Below, in pieces: positions 33,504-42,826 of a stretch of 64,000 nt of DNA (position 1 is the stretch's first letter; every line of letters starts with the position of its first letter). The notes beneath the pieces were generated by a model. It had not been told where the DNA came from. It did no database searches and saw nothing but the letters and a program-made list of their open reading frames with translations. The translations under genes and the position numbers were made by a program. This stretch comes from Wolinella succinogenes DSM 1740 (GTDB lineage: Bacteria > Campylobacterota > Campylobacteria > Campylobacterales > Helicobacteraceae). Location: the NCBI RefSeq assembly GCF_000196135.1, contig NC_005090.1:186001-250000 (forward strand), read 5' to 3'.

Positions 33504-34311
33504 AGCCTCGATCTAATCCCGCCAGGTCTTGATAGAAACGGAGCTCTTGGTGGGGGATTCTCTCCATGAAGCGCTCTATCGCCCCTCTTTGGTCATACCC
33601 CATCTCAGCGATCATATAGGGAATCGAGCGCTTTTGCGCCTCTTTGATCAACTCCTCTAAGAGCTCACTCCCTCTTTCTCCGCCAAAAAGCGCTTCGCTA
33701 GGTTCAAAGTTCAAGGGTTTGGGCAGGGGAGTGTTTTGGGCGATATAGGGGGGGTTAGAGAGGAGCAGGTCAAACTCTCCTTCAAGAGGCTCCAGTAGAG
33801 AACCCAGATGAAGCGTGATTCGACTCTCTGCTCCCATTCGTTTGAGATTCTCCCTTGCCACTTCCAGCGCCCTAGGAGAGATGTCGCTCGCTTCAAAGGT
33901 GAGATGAGGATGCAAGAGGGCAAGAGTGGAGGAGATGATTCCGCTTCCAATGCCCACTTCAGCCACCCTGCAAATAGGATGAGAAGCAATTAGTGAAGAA
34001 GCCCAATCAATAAGAATCTCTGTCTCAGGTCTAGGGATGAGCACCCCAGAAGCCACATAAAAATCCCTAGAGTAGAAGCTCGCTCTCTCTAGAATGTATT
34101 CAATAGGCTCCCCTTGGAGGCGCCGCTTTAGAAGCGATTGATAGTTTTGCGATTCCTCATCACTCAAAAGCGTCTCATCGTGGGCATGAAGCCATGACCG
34201 CTCTTTTTTCAAGAGCTCTTGAAGTAAAATCTCCGCCTCTAGCCTTGGGCGCTCAATAAAAGGGAGTGCAAGTTGATCTCTAGCAGACGCTAGTGCCTCT
34301 TTAATGGTCAT
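33460..34311 (-). CDS. prmC: Release factor glutamine N5-methyltransferase
   Basis: 283 residues. SAM-dependent enzyme that methylates the GGQ motif of RF1 and RF2. Catalytic NPPY is in LLLSNPPYIAQ; the SAM loop is VAEVGIGSGIIS; FYVASGVLIPRPETEILIDWA is diagnostic. The start lies inside the end of the M48 protease gene (11-base overlap), so they form one unit. Confidence 0.95.
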   Translation of the reverse strand: MTIKEALASARDQLALPFIERPRLEAEILLQELLKKERSWLHAHDETLLSDEESQNYQSLLKRRLQGEPIEYILERASFYSRDFYVASGVLIPRPETEILIDWASSLIASHPICRVAEVGIGSGIISSTLALLHPHLTFEASDISPRALEVARENLKRMGAESRITLHLGSLLEPLEGEFDLLLSNPPYIAQNTPLPKPLNFEPSEALFGGERGSELLEELIKEAQKRSIPYMIAEMGYDQRGAIERFMERIPHQELRFYQDLAGLDRGFIVRFDSSLDSLRP

Positions 34312-35506
34312 GAAAATAGCCTAACGCCTCTAGTCTCTGAAGCAGAGGTGGATGGGTGTAGTAAAAAAAGATAAAGGCGGGGTGAGAGTAAGGAAAGGAG
34401 CGATTCTCATTCACCAAAGCCACCAGTGCGCTAGAGAGAGCTTTGGCATCCTCCATCTCTGCGCCAAAACGATCCGCTTCATATTCGTTGTGGCGGCTTA
34501 GGATCCCAAAAAGGGGCATAAGCCAAAAAGAGAGCGGAGAGGCCACAAGAAGCAACAGGGCTAGCGTGGCGTGGGCTGAGGCCTCTATTGAGGCGGCTTC
34601 AAACAAGGAGGAGGGGAGGTGTCCTGCCACATAGAAGAGGAGAAGGAGCAAAAAAGCGCTGAAGGCGAGATTTTTGTAAAGGTCACCATGGCGAAAGTGA
34701 CCTAACTCATGCCCTAGAATCGCTAAAAGTTCCCGCTCTCCCACCTTTTGGAGGAGCGTGTCAAAGAGCACGACTCGTTTGCTTTTGCCCAAGCCTCCAA
34801 AATAGGCATTGAGTCTTCCGTCCCTTCGACTGGCATCCATCACAAAAACCCCTTGACTCTTAAAGCCCGCCTTGTGGAGAAGCTCATCGATTCTCTCTTG
34901 GAGCGAGGCGTCCTCTAGGGGGGTGAAGCGGTTGAATAGAGGAGCGATGAGGGTGGGATAAAAGAGATTGGCTAACAACAAAATCCCCATCACTAAGCCC
35001 CAGCCATAGAGCCACCAGTCCTCTAGATTCTTTAATATCCAAAGGAGAGCAAGGAGAATGGGTGAGCCAAGGAGCAGCCAAAGCGCCAAACTTTTGAGCT
35101 GATCAAGAATAAAGAGCTTTGCATCCCCTTTGGCAAATCCAAAGCGGCGATCAAGGATGAGCTTTTTGTAGGCCTCCAAGGGAAGCAAGAAGAGTGAGCC
35201 TAGAATCACAAAACCAAGGACAAAAAGGAGTGAGCCAAGCCATGAGGGCTCCGTTTCGCCTAGATTCTGCTCTAGCCAAAAAAGCCCTCCATAGAGCCAA
35301 ATCCCAAATAGAGCTCCTTCTAGGAGGGTTTCAACCATCGCTAGTCCCTCTTTGCTCTTGGCATAGGCGGCCGCCTCTTTGTACCCCTTCTCCTCTAATA
35401 TGATGGGAGTGGCGCGACTAAAGCGCTCAATATGGCGAATCTGAAGCCACGAAAGGAGAAGCTTGGGGAGGGTGTAAAAGAGCCAAAAGGCCAAGGTGAA
35501 TATCAT
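34301..35506 (-). CDS. M48 family (Ste24/CAAX-type) membrane metalloprotease
   Basis: 401 residues. Several membrane helices flank a zinc catalytic motif HELGH in LLAILGHELGHFRHGDL, with the third ligand Glu in HNEYEADRFGAEM. The long N-terminal membrane part and the FNRFTPLEDASLQERIDELLHKAGF region match Ste24-type peptidases rather than HtpX (about 290 residues). It probably takes part in membrane protein quality control. The start at 35506 has GAGG 8 bases upstream. A longer frame to 35548 has no site. Confidence 0.92.
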   Translation of the reverse strand: MIFTLAFWLFYTLPKLLLSWLQIRHIERFSRATPIILEEKGYKEAAAYAKSKEGLAMVETLLEGALFGIWLYGGLFWLEQNLGETEPSWLGSLLFVLGFVILGSLFLLPLEAYKKLILDRRFGFAKGDAKLFILDQLKSLALWLLLGSPILLALLWILKNLEDWWLYGWGLVMGILLLANLFYPTLIAPLFNRFTPLEDASLQERIDELLHKAGFKSQGVFVMDASRRDGRLNAYFGGLGKSKRVVLFDTLLQKVGERELLAILGHELGHFRHGDLYKNLAFSAFLLLLLFYVAGHLPSSLFEAASIEASAHATLALLLLVASPLSFWLMPLFGILSRHNEYEADRFGAEMEDAKALSSALVALVNENRSFPYSHPAFIFFYYTHPPLLQRLEALGYFHDH

Positions 35507-35612
35507 CAAAACCTCACTGGATAGGCATTCAAACCTTTGAAATGCCAAGAATTGTCCTAGGAGAGAACTATACCCACAAGGGGGTTATACTCCTCTTTAA
35601 AGATTGTTGGGA

Positions 35613-35618
35613 TAAAAT
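35613..35618 (+). promoter_or_regulatory. Candidate -10 element for pyrG-recJ
   Basis: TAAAAT, about 95 bases before the pyrG ATG, in a 207-base divergent gap (35507-35713). The gap holds no RNA gene that I can see. A long 5' leader is compatible with nucleotide-sensitive control of pyrG, but no C-rich initial region is evident. Confidence 0.35.
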
Positions 35619-35713
35619 GCTGTTCTACTATTGCACGACACAACGTTTTCGTTCTTCCCTAAAAATTCAGTGGCGCACGATCACAAAATAACAATATTGT
35701 AAGGTTTATCATC

Positions 35714-37372
35714 ATGTCAGAATCCAAGAAAAATCCGGAAACGAAGTATATATTTGTCACGGGCGGGGTCTTGAGCTCTCTTGGCAAGGGTATCACCTCC
35801 TCTTCGGTGGCTACACTCCTTAAGCACTCTGGATTCAATGTCGGAATCTTGAAGATCGATCCCTATATTAACGTCGATCCTGGGACGATGAGTCCTTTTG
35901 AGCACGGAGAGGTTTTCGTCACTTACGATGGCGCTGAGACTGACCTTGATATTGGCCATTATGAGCGATTCTTGAACACCAACTTCTCTTCTAAGCATAA
36001 CTTCACCACGGGTCAGGTCTATCTTTCGGTCATTGAGAGAGAGCGTCGCGGAGGCTATCTTGGTAAGACGATTCAGGTGATTCCCCATATCGTGGATGAG
36101 ATCAAGCATCGCGTGAGATTGGCAGGAGAAGGCAAAGAGTTTTTGGTGGTGGAGCTTGGGGGCACCGTGGGGGATATCGAGGGACTTCCCTTTTTGGAGG
36201 CAATGCGTGAAATGAAGCATGAGCTTGGGCTAGAGCGTGTCATTAGTGTTCATGTGACGCTTATTCCGCTCATTAAGGCCGCGGGCGAGCTCAAGACCAA
36301 GCCTACCCAGCACTCCGTTCAAGAGCTGCGCCGTATCGGAATTACGCCTCAAATCATCATCGCGCGCTCAGAGAAGCCTCTGCCCAAAGAGCTCAAAAAG
36401 AAGCTCTCGCTTGGCTGCGATGTCGATTATGATTCAGTGATTGTGGCTGAAGATGCACCCACCATTTATCAAGTGCCACTCAACTTCATGAAAGAGGATA
36501 TTCTCACTCCGATTGCCAGACGGTTTAATATGCCTAAGATCGAGCCTAAGATGGAAGAGTGGAATCGCCTCGTGAAGCAGATTCTTGCTCCCAAAGATGA
36601 AGTAACGATCGCTTTTGTGGGTAAATATTTGAGCCTCAAAGAGTCATACAAATCTTTGATTGAAGCGCTCACCCATGCAGGAGCCAATCTTGACACCAAG
36701 GTTAATATCAAATGGTGTGACAGTGAAGAGATTGAGAGCTCAGGGGTCGAGCCTCTGCGCTATGTGGATGGGATTCTCGTCCCCGGAGGATTTGGCGAGC
36801 GAGGGGTGAAGGGAAAAATGGAAGCGATTCGTTTTGCGAGGGAGAATAAAATCCCCTTCCTTGGAATCTGTCTAGGGATGCAGCTGGCGATGATCGAATT
36901 TGCCCGAAATGTTTTAGGAATTGCTGAGGCCAACTCCATGGAATTTGATCCTCAAACTCCTGAGCCTATCATCTATCTGATTGAGGATTTCATCGATCAG
37001 CAGGGCAACAAGCAGGTGCGTACCCACACTTCGCCTATGGGCGGCACTATGCGGCTTGGAGAGTATGAGTGTGGACTCAAAGAGGGCAGTCAGACCAAAG
37101 CCGCCTATCAAGGAGAATCCCTCATCAAAGAGCGACACCGCCACCGCTACGAGGCTAATCCCAAGTATCGAGAGCGAATCGAGCAGGCGGGCTTGATTGT
37201 GAGTGGAGAATCAGAGGGCTTGATTGAGGCGTTGGAGCTGGTGGATCACCCTTGGTTTATTGGAGTGCAATTCCACCCCGAATTCACCTCTAGGCTACAA
37301 AATCCCAACCCTGTGATTTTGACCTTTATTCAAAAGAGTCTGGAGTTGAAAAAAGTTGACCGGGATAGCTAA
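35714..37372 (+). CDS. pyrG: CTP synthase
   Basis: 552 residues. Makes CTP from UTP, ATP and glutamine. The N-terminal synthase domain begins [21 protein letters not shown] with the P-loop-like GKG; the glutaminase domain has [11 protein letters not shown], the nucleophile Cys in [11 protein letters not shown], and the final His/Glu in [10 protein letters not shown]. Length is normal. recJ starts 17 bases inside its end, as in H. pylori (pyrG beside recJ). Confidence 0.98.
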   Translation: MSESKKNPETKYIFVTGGVLSSLGKGITSSSVATLLKHSGFNVGILKIDPYINVDPGTMSPFEHGEVFVTYDGAETDLDIGHYERFLNTNFSSKHNFTTGQVYLSVIERERRGGYLGKTIQVIPHIVDEIKHRVRLAGEGKEFLVVELGGTVGDIEGLPFLEAMREMKHELGLERVISVHVTLIPLIKAAGELKTKPTQHSVQELRRIGITPQIIIARSEKPLPKELKKKLSLGCDVDYDSVIVAEDAPTIYQVPLNFMKEDILTPIARRFNMPKIEPKMEEWNRLVKQILAPKDEVTIAFVGKYLSLKESYKSLIEALTHAGANLDTKVNIKWCDSEEIESSGVEPLRYVDGILVPGGFGERGVKGKMEAIRFARENKIPFLGICLGMQLAMIEFARNVLGIAEANSMEFDPQTPEPIIYLIEDFIDQQGNKQVRTHTSPMGGTMRLGEYECGLKEGSQTKAAYQGESLIKERHRHRYEANPKYRERIEQAGLIVSGESEGLIEALELVDHPWFIGVQFHPEFTSRLQNPNPVILTFIQKSLELKKVDRDS

Positions 37373-38960
37373 ACCTCCCCTCCTTGGCAAGCGGGAGATT
37401 GAATCGATCCTCTCCCAGAGGTTTGCCAAGGATCGCTTCTGCCGTCTCAAAGACCTCCCCTCTCCTGAGAAGCTTCATGGAATCCCTCAAGCCTGCGATC
37501 TGATCATCGAGGCGATGCAGCAAAAGAGACGAATTGTGGTGATTGGCGATTATGATGTCGATGGAATCGTCTCCACGGCTATTATGGTTGATTTTTTCCA
37601 TCGCCTCTCCTACCCCATCACCTCTGTTATTCCCAATCGATTTTGTGATGGTTATGGACTCTCTCCCGCGCTCATAGAGCGATTAGAGACGGATCTTATC
37701 ATCACGGTGGATAATGGAATCATGGCCCATGAAGCGGCAAAAATCTGCCAAGAGAGGGGAATCTCTCTCATCATCACCGACCACCACACTCCCCCTTTAG
37801 AGCTTCCATGCGCGAAGGTGATTATTAACCCCAAGCTCTCTTGTTGCTCTTTTCCACAAAAGGAGATTTGCGGGGCAAGCGTGGCTTGGTATCTCTGCGC
37901 CGCGCTTAAGGGGAGGCTTGAGGCCAAGATTGATATGGGAGAGTTCCTTGATCTTTTGGCGCTGGCGATCATTGCCGATGTGATGCCTTTAGTGGAGGTC
38001 AATCGTCTTTTGGTGCGCCAAGGCCTCAAGGAGATGGCGCGATCGAATCGAGCCGCTTTTGTGGTGCTCAAAGAGAAGTTGCGCAAAAGCCATTTTAGTG
38101 GAGAGGATGTAGCCTTTTTGATTGCTCCTCTTCTCAATAGCGCAGGCAGGATGGAGGATGCGAGCCTCTCTTTAGAGTTTTTACTGAGCGATTCGATTCT
38201 AGAGGCTGGGGAGAAGTTTGATCGCCTCTGCGCGCTCAACTGCCTGCGCAAAGAGACCGAATCAAGACTCTTTGAAGAGGCACTGGGGCAGATTGACCTT
38301 TGTGGTGAGGCGCTTTTGGCCTATGGCGAGGATTGGCATGAAGGAGTCCTTGGAATCGTCGCCTCCAGACTCACAGATCGCTACAAGAAACCCGCCTTTA
38401 TCTTGACGCAAAAAGAGGGAAGCCTCAAAGGAAGTGCTCGAAGTGTAGGAGAGCTTGATTTGGTGCGTCTTTTGCAGAAGAGCCATCATCTTCTTTTGCG
38501 CTATGGGGGGCACAAGGGTGCGGCGGGAATCCAGCTTCGACGAGAGAACTTCGAGAGCTTTAAGCAGGCGATTGAAGAGGAGCTTTCAAGACTCAAAGAG
38601 CGAATTGAGTGGAGATGTGAAGGGGAAGAGTGCTTGGGAGAGATTGCTCTTGAGAGCGTGGATGCGGAGCTCTTGGATATTTTGGAGCGATTTGAGCCCT
38701 ATGGAGAGGGGAATCCTAAACCTCGATTCTTTTGCAAGGAGGCGAGGGTGTGTCGCTACAAAATCGTAGGGGCAGAGAAGAATCACACCTCCTTGGTGCT
38801 CAAGAATCCCTCTGGCAATGAGCGCAAGGCGATTGCTTTTCGTCAAGTCTATGAGTTCGCGCCCCTTGCTTCGATCTCTTGCCTTTTTTCTCTCTCTAGG
38901 GATATTTTCAGCGCCGAATCGATTCCTCAGCTCATCATTGAACGCCTCGAAATCCTTTAG
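37356..38960 (+). CDS. recJ: Single-stranded-DNA exonuclease RecJ
   Basis: 534 residues. DHH-family 5'-3' exonuclease for recombination and mismatch repair. Motif [18 protein letters not shown], motif [13 protein letters not shown], motif DHH in [10 protein letters not shown], then the DHHA1 region with [17 protein letters not shown]. Start is a TTG overlapping pyrG by 17 bases, so translation probably depends on upstream ribosomes. It is shorter than the 577-residue E. coli form. Confidence 0.95.
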   Translation: MTGIAKPPLLGKREIESILSQRFAKDRFCRLKDLPSPEKLHGIPQACDLIIEAMQQKRRIVVIGDYDVDGIVSTAIMVDFFHRLSYPITSVIPNRFCDGYGLSPALIERLETDLIITVDNGIMAHEAAKICQERGISLIITDHHTPPLELPCAKVIINPKLSCCSFPQKEICGASVAWYLCAALKGRLEAKIDMGEFLDLLALAIIADVMPLVEVNRLLVRQGLKEMARSNRAAFVVLKEKLRKSHFSGEDVAFLIAPLLNSAGRMEDASLSLEFLLSDSILEAGEKFDRLCALNCLRKETESRLFEEALGQIDLCGEALLAYGEDWHEGVLGIVASRLTDRYKKPAFILTQKEGSLKGSARSVGELDLVRLLQKSHHLLLRYGGHKGAAGIQLRRENFESFKQAIEEELSRLKERIEWRCEGEECLGEIALESVDAELLDILERFEPYGEGNPKPRFFCKEARVCRYKIVGAEKNHTSLVLKNPSGNERKAIAFRQVYEFAPLASISCLFSLSRDIFSAESIPQLIIERLEIL

Positions 38961-39080
38961 CTTTTACACAAAGTAACAGAAAAACTTTACTTTTATTCCC
39001 TTTGCTTCACTTAAGTTATAAATAAAAATTAATATGATAATCTAATTTTAATTTTAAAAATTAATTAAGGAGATTATCCA
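38961..39080 (+). promoter_or_regulatory. AT-rich promoter region of the sulfide:quinone oxidoreductase gene
   Basis: This 120-base gap is strikingly AT-rich compared with surrounding DNA. It contains a -10-like GATAAT (39036-39041, inside TATGATAAT), long A and T runs before it, and a strong AAGGAG ribosome site. No operator-type inverted repeat stands out apart from TTTAATTTTAAAAATTAA-like symmetry near 39047-39066. Confidence 0.45.
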
Positions 39081-40502
39081 ATGTCCTCACTTGATAGGGA
39101 ATGGCTAGAGGCTTTAGAGCAGATGGATGGGGAGCTCAAAAAGGCGGGGTTGAGCCGAAGGGATGCGCTCAAGGTTCTAGGGCTTGGAGGGGCGGCTCTC
39201 GCTCTCCCTGCGACCGCTCCCAGGGCGCACGCGGCGAGTAATGCTAAAGGGAAGATTGTCATTATTGGAGCAGGACTCGCAGGAATCACTGTGGCATCGC
39301 GTCTAAGCCACGCCCTTAGCAAGCCTGATATCACGATCATTGATGGGGGCGATAAGGTCGATTACCAACCTGGATACACATTGATTGCCTCGGGTGTTTA
39401 TGGGCCCAATGATGTCACTTACGAGCGTGCAGGACTCATTCCTAGTGGTGCGAAGTGGATCAAAGAGTATGTCAAAGAGATTGATGCGGCAGGAAATAGC
39501 GTCACCACCACCTCAGGTCAAAAGATCACTTATGACTATCTCGTGGTTGCGACAGGTTTGGTGACTGATTATTCAATGGTTAAAGGTTTGAGCGAAAGCG
39601 ACGTGGGTCGCAATGGAATCGCCTCTATCTATACGCTTCCCACCTGCCAAAAGGCCTTTGGCCAAATCAAGGAGTTTGTCAACCAGGGGGGTGTAGGGCT
39701 TTTCACCGACCCCCATACTCCTATTAAATGCGGAGGTGCTCCCAAAAAGATTCAGTTTCTCGTGGATGACTACGCCCGAAAAGAGGGGAAACATGACAAG
39801 ATAAAGACGATCTTTCTGCCCAATGGGGGGACAATGTTTGGGGTCAAAGAGTACGCAGAGATGATTGAACGCCTCTACAAAGAGAAGGGGATGGAGTGGA
39901 AATTCAAGCACAATCTCGTGGCGATCGATCCCGCTTCCAAAAAGGCGACCTTTGAGTACACCTACACAGTCAAGGGAGAGTTTGATGAGGTGTTGGGAGA
40001 GCATGAGCTCATTACCCAAAAAGATAATGTGGTGATGGATTATGACTTTATCCATGTCACCCCTCCGATGAGAGCCCCCAAGATGGTTAAAGATTCGGAG
40101 CTCTCTTGGAAGAGGGGAAGTGCATCAGCTGGGGGCTGGATGGAGCTTGTGAAGGAGACCTTGCAACACCCTGTCTATAAAAATGTCTTTGGTCTTGGTG
40201 ATGTGGCGGGAATCCCCATGGGTAAAACAGGGGGAAGCGTAAGGAAGCAAGCGCCTGTTTTGGTGGAGAATCTCATTAACGCGATGGAAGGCAAAGAGCC
40301 CACCGCTCAATATGGCGGCTACACCGTATGCCCTCTGATTGTCGATTATGGTCGTGTGGCGATGCTAGAATTTGACTGGAGCGCCACACCCAAGCCCTCC
40401 TTCCCTCTTGATCCTTCAGTGCCTAGGTGGGTTTATTGGGCGATGAAAGTCTATATGCTGAAACCTATGACCATGATTGGGATGCTTAAAGGCTACGCCT
40501 AA
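39081..40502 (+). CDS. sqr: Sulfide:quinone oxidoreductase with a twin-arginine signal
   Basis: 473 residues. The N-terminus has a Tat motif, LSRRDALKVLGLGG (Arg26-Arg27), then a hydrophobic stretch ending APRAHA near residue 51, so export through Tat is expected. The mature part is an SQR/flavocytochrome-c-type flavoprotein: FAD site KIVIIGAGLAGITVA, then PGYTLIASG, a PIKCGGAPKKIQFL region, and GLGDVAGIPMGKTGGSVRKQAP for the second FAD strand. It has only three Cys (189, 217, 417), the number needed for the SQR polysulfide cycle. A C-terminal amphipathic segment (YWAMKVYMLKP) probably anchors it. It would move sulfide electrons to menaquinone from the periplasmic face. Confidence 0.9.
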   Translation: MSSLDREWLEALEQMDGELKKAGLSRRDALKVLGLGGAALALPATAPRAHAASNAKGKIVIIGAGLAGITVASRLSHALSKPDITIIDGGDKVDYQPGYTLIASGVYGPNDVTYERAGLIPSGAKWIKEYVKEIDAAGNSVTTTSGQKITYDYLVVATGLVTDYSMVKGLSESDVGRNGIASIYTLPTCQKAFGQIKEFVNQGGVGLFTDPHTPIKCGGAPKKIQFLVDDYARKEGKHDKIKTIFLPNGGTMFGVKEYAEMIERLYKEKGMEWKFKHNLVAIDPASKKATFEYTYTVKGEFDEVLGEHELITQKDNVVMDYDFIHVTPPMRAPKMVKDSELSWKRGSASAGGWMELVKETLQHPVYKNVFGLGDVAGIPMGKTGGSVRKQAPVLVENLINAMEGKEPTAQYGGYTVCPLIVDYGRVAMLEFDWSATPKPSFPLDPSVPRWVYWAMKVYMLKPMTMIGMLKGYA

Positions 40503-40521
40503 GATGAATAAAGGGGAATCC

Positions 40522-40749
40522 ATGAAGCGCTTGTGGCTAAAAGAGGTGATCATCTTTGGAGTGTTGCTTCTAGGATTGGCTCTTCTCATGCATGGAGGGG
40601 ATTTGGGACGACGGCTAGGACTTGCTTTGGCTAGCCCTAGCCACTTCATCCATCCAATCCTTTGGACGCTCCCTTTCTATCTTTTGGCGTGGCTCTTTCG
40701 GATTGGGTTTGGAATCTTCTCCAAGAGGATTCGTCGAACCGAATTTTAG
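40522..40749 (+). CDS. Small two-helix membrane protein downstream of sqr
   Basis: 75 residues with two membrane helices (about 7-24 and 42-60) and a basic C-terminus (KRIRRTEF). AAAGGGG stands about 5 bases before ATG 40522; an ATG at 40504, next to the sqr stop, is an alternative. Its place 20 bases after sqr suggests co-transcription and perhaps a membrane anchor or quinone-side partner, which is inference. I do not recognise the family. It ends with a 4-base overlap with the converging gene. Confidence 0.65.
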   Translation: MKRLWLKEVIIFGVLLLGLALLMHGGDLGRRLGLALASPSHFIHPILWTLPFYLLAWLFRIGFGIFSKRIRRTEF

Positions 40750-41369
40750 AAGAGCTTCATAAAGGCGCTAGCGTCAAACTCTTCAAAGTTGTAGTTATTG
40801 GGATTTGGGGTGCTATTGCCCTTGGAGATGGCTTCGCTCACTTTGGAGAGCGTTTGGGATATCTCTACTCTTTTTCCTTCAATATAACTCATCGATTCTT
40901 CTCCGAGAGAGGAGGGGTCTTGTAGCGAGAGAGAAAATCGCTCCCCTCCCACCTCGTTCACGAGCTCGCGATCAAAGAGTTTTTTGCCCATGAAAGAGCT
41001 ATTTTGAGCCAAGCTGGAGATCTTCTCTTGGCTCTCTTGGAGCTGCTCTTTGAGGGCTTCTTGGGTGGAAGAATCCATGAGAGGATCTTGGAGGCTTTGG
41101 TGAATCCAAGCGAGATTCTCTCCCTCTTTGCCCATCTTCTTAAGCGCTACATCCGCACTTTGCAATGCTCCGATAAACTCATTGGCTCCCTTGATTCCTT
41201 GGGAGAAAGCCTCAATCTCTAATCGCTTTGTGTCAAACTCTGCCGAATCTCCCTTGAGGGAGCTGGATCTCTCTAAAACAGGATTTTCTGGCTCATTTGA
41301 AGGGGTGAGACTCCCTAGATGTTTTTGGAAAATAGCTAGATTGGAAGAGCCTCCGATGGCATTGATCAT
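40746..41369 (-). CDS. Flagellin-like FliS co-chaperone candidate (HP1076-like)
   Basis: 207 residues, mostly helical. The stretch GIKGANEFIGALQSADVALKKMGKEGENL resembles the flagellin D0/D1 helix pattern ('ALQxADxAL'). The neighbour csd4/pgp1 on one side and a strong sigma-54 promoter on the other match H. pylori HP1076, a flagellar sigma-54-regulon protein reported to bind the flagellin chaperone FliS. ATG 41369 has AAGGAGGG just before it; the longer reading to 41474 runs over the promoter. Homology to HP1076 is inferred from synteny, promoter and helix pattern. Confidence 0.65.
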   Translation of the reverse strand: MINAIGGSSNLAIFQKHLGSLTPSNEPENPVLERSSSLKGDSAEFDTKRLEIEAFSQGIKGANEFIGALQSADVALKKMGKEGENLAWIHQSLQDPLMDSSTQEALKEQLQESQEKISSLAQNSSFMGKKLFDRELVNEVGGERFSLSLQDPSSLGEESMSYIEGKRVEISQTLSKVSEAISKGNSTPNPNNYNFEEFDASAFMKLF

Positions 41370-41397
41370 GATTCCCTCCTTGGGTTTTTTAAGGATA

Positions 41398-41416
41398 AAA
41401 GCACTTTTTGTTCCAA
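41398..41416 (-). promoter_or_regulatory. Sigma-54 (RpoN) promoter of the HP1076-like gene
   Basis: On the minus strand TTGGAACAAAAAGTGCTTT. The GG (-24) and GC (-12) dinucleotides are separated by exactly 10 bases, and the flanks fit the GGAAC..TTGCTT form used in Campylobacter and Helicobacter. The start of transcription would be near 41389, about 20 bases before the ATG. Confidence 0.75.
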
Positions 41417-41483
41417 TAGATGAGAGGGGGGCTTTTGGATATAATCGCCTTTGATCGAGTTTTGAAGAGGTCAAGGAGAGAGC

Positions 41484-42782
41484 TTGAAAATTGTTTGCTG
41501 GATTCTGTTTTGTGTGAGTTGGGTGCTAGGGAGTGCGATAGATTTCTCATTGATTCAAAAAGGAGAGTCATCAGCCAAGATGACTCTTTTGGTGATGGGG
41601 GGAATCCAGGGTGATGAACCCGGAGGCTTTCATGCGGCCAATCTTCTTGCCACGCCCCACTACAAAATCACCCAAGGGAGTGTTTGGGTGGTGCCCAACC
41701 TCAATCCTCATAGTATTCTGGCCAACCATCGAGGAATCTATGGCGATATGAATCGAAAATTTGCCCAACTCTCCCCCAAAGACCCTGAGTATGAGACGAT
41801 TCAGCGAATCAAGTCGATCATCCTTGATTCCAGGGTTGGCGTGATTCTTCATCTTCATGATGGCTCTGGGTTTTATCGAGAGGAGTATTTAGGGCCGATG
41901 TTTAATCCTAAAAGATGGGGACAAAGCTCCATCATCGACCAAGAGAGAATCGAAACTGCTCCTCATGGGGCACTAGGGGAGATAGGGGGTGAATTGGTGG
42001 CTCATATCAATCGTTATATCCTAGAAGAGCTCCATCGTTATCGGTTAAAAAATACTCACACTGCCCAAGGAGACAAGGAGATGGAGAAGGCGCTCACCTA
42101 CTTTGCGATTCAGCATCAAAAAGCAGCGCTAGCCAATGAGGCAAGCAAAAGCCTCAAGCTTGAAGAGCGAGTCTATTACCATCTTTTGGCTATTGAGGGG
42201 ATGATGAACTATCTCCAAATCTCCTTTGAGCGAGACTTTGAACTCAATCCTTCGGCCATCAAAAGGGTGCTTGAGGATCCAAAGATAGAGGTGCATTTTG
42301 AGAATCGCATCTCTCTCCCTCTTCATCGTTTGCGTCCCCTGCTCTCCTATTTCCCTACGCCCAAGGAGGGGCTCAAAGGGGAATCTTCTAATGCATTGGT
42401 TAGGGTGATTAAAGAGAGACAGGGGCATGGAATTTGGTATGGAAATCGGCGAATCTCAACTCTGCTGCCTGATTTTTTTGAGAGCGATGAGTCGCTTCCT
42501 TGGGTGAAATTGCACATTGATGGAGAGGAAAAGAGGCTTAAAATGGGAGAATGCGCCGAGGTTAGGGAGCGATTCTTGGTGCATGACTTGCCGCTTGGCT
42601 GTCGAGCCAATGTGATAGGGTATGTGAATGCCCAAAAAAGCAATGAGACGGAGCTTGAGATCACCCAAGGGGAGATTGAAGGAAGATTCTCTCTAGATCA
42701 AGAGGAGAGACTCTATCGAGTCGAATTCTACTGTGGTGATCGCTTCAGCGGGATGGTGCTCGTTGACTTTGTGAAGAAGTGA
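41484..42782 (+). CDS. csd4: Peptidoglycan DL-carboxypeptidase Csd4/Pgp1 (M14 family)
   Basis: 432 residues with a signal peptide (about 1-17). The M14 zinc motif is the modified form GGIQGDEPGG (Gln42, Glu45) with His in VILHLHDGSG (123/125). Gln in place of the usual His ligand is the mark of Csd4 (HP1075) and Pgp1, which trim tripeptides to dipeptides and set helical cell shape. The start is TTG with AAGGAGAG just upstream. The length matches Csd4 (438). It lies divergent from the HP1076-like gene, the same neighbour pair as in H. pylori. Confidence 0.92.
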   Translation: MKIVCWILFCVSWVLGSAIDFSLIQKGESSAKMTLLVMGGIQGDEPGGFHAANLLATPHYKITQGSVWVVPNLNPHSILANHRGIYGDMNRKFAQLSPKDPEYETIQRIKSIILDSRVGVILHLHDGSGFYREEYLGPMFNPKRWGQSSIIDQERIETAPHGALGEIGGELVAHINRYILEELHRYRLKNTHTAQGDKEMEKALTYFAIQHQKAALANEASKSLKLEERVYYHLLAIEGMMNYLQISFERDFELNPSAIKRVLEDPKIEVHFENRISLPLHRLRPLLSYFPTPKEGLKGESSNALVRVIKERQGHGIWYGNRRISTLLPDFFESDESLPWVKLHIDGEEKRLKMGECAEVRERFLVHDLPLGCRANVIGYVNAQKSNETELEITQGEIEGRFSLDQEERLYRVEFYCGDRFSGMVLVDFVKK

Positions 42783-42786
42783 GAAG

Positions 42787-42822
42787 AAGCTCAAAGGGCG
42801 AGGGAGTGACCCTTTGGAGCTT
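42787..42822. terminator. Convergent terminator hairpin between csd4 and ftsZ
   Basis: AAGCTCAAAGGG and CCCTTTGGAGCTT pair over 12 bases with one bulge around an 11-base loop, between two convergent genes. No long U-tract follows, as often in this phylum. Confidence 0.55.
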
Positions 42823-42826
42823 GAAA

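Noticed and set aside
35507-35713. Attenuator or riboswitch before pyrG
   Set aside because: No stem-loop with U-tract and no C-run at a likely transcript start could be found; only a -10-like element is listed.
37652-38251. 199-codon minus-strand frame inside recJ
   Set aside because: Shadow of recJ; Arg/Ser-rich and without a start site.
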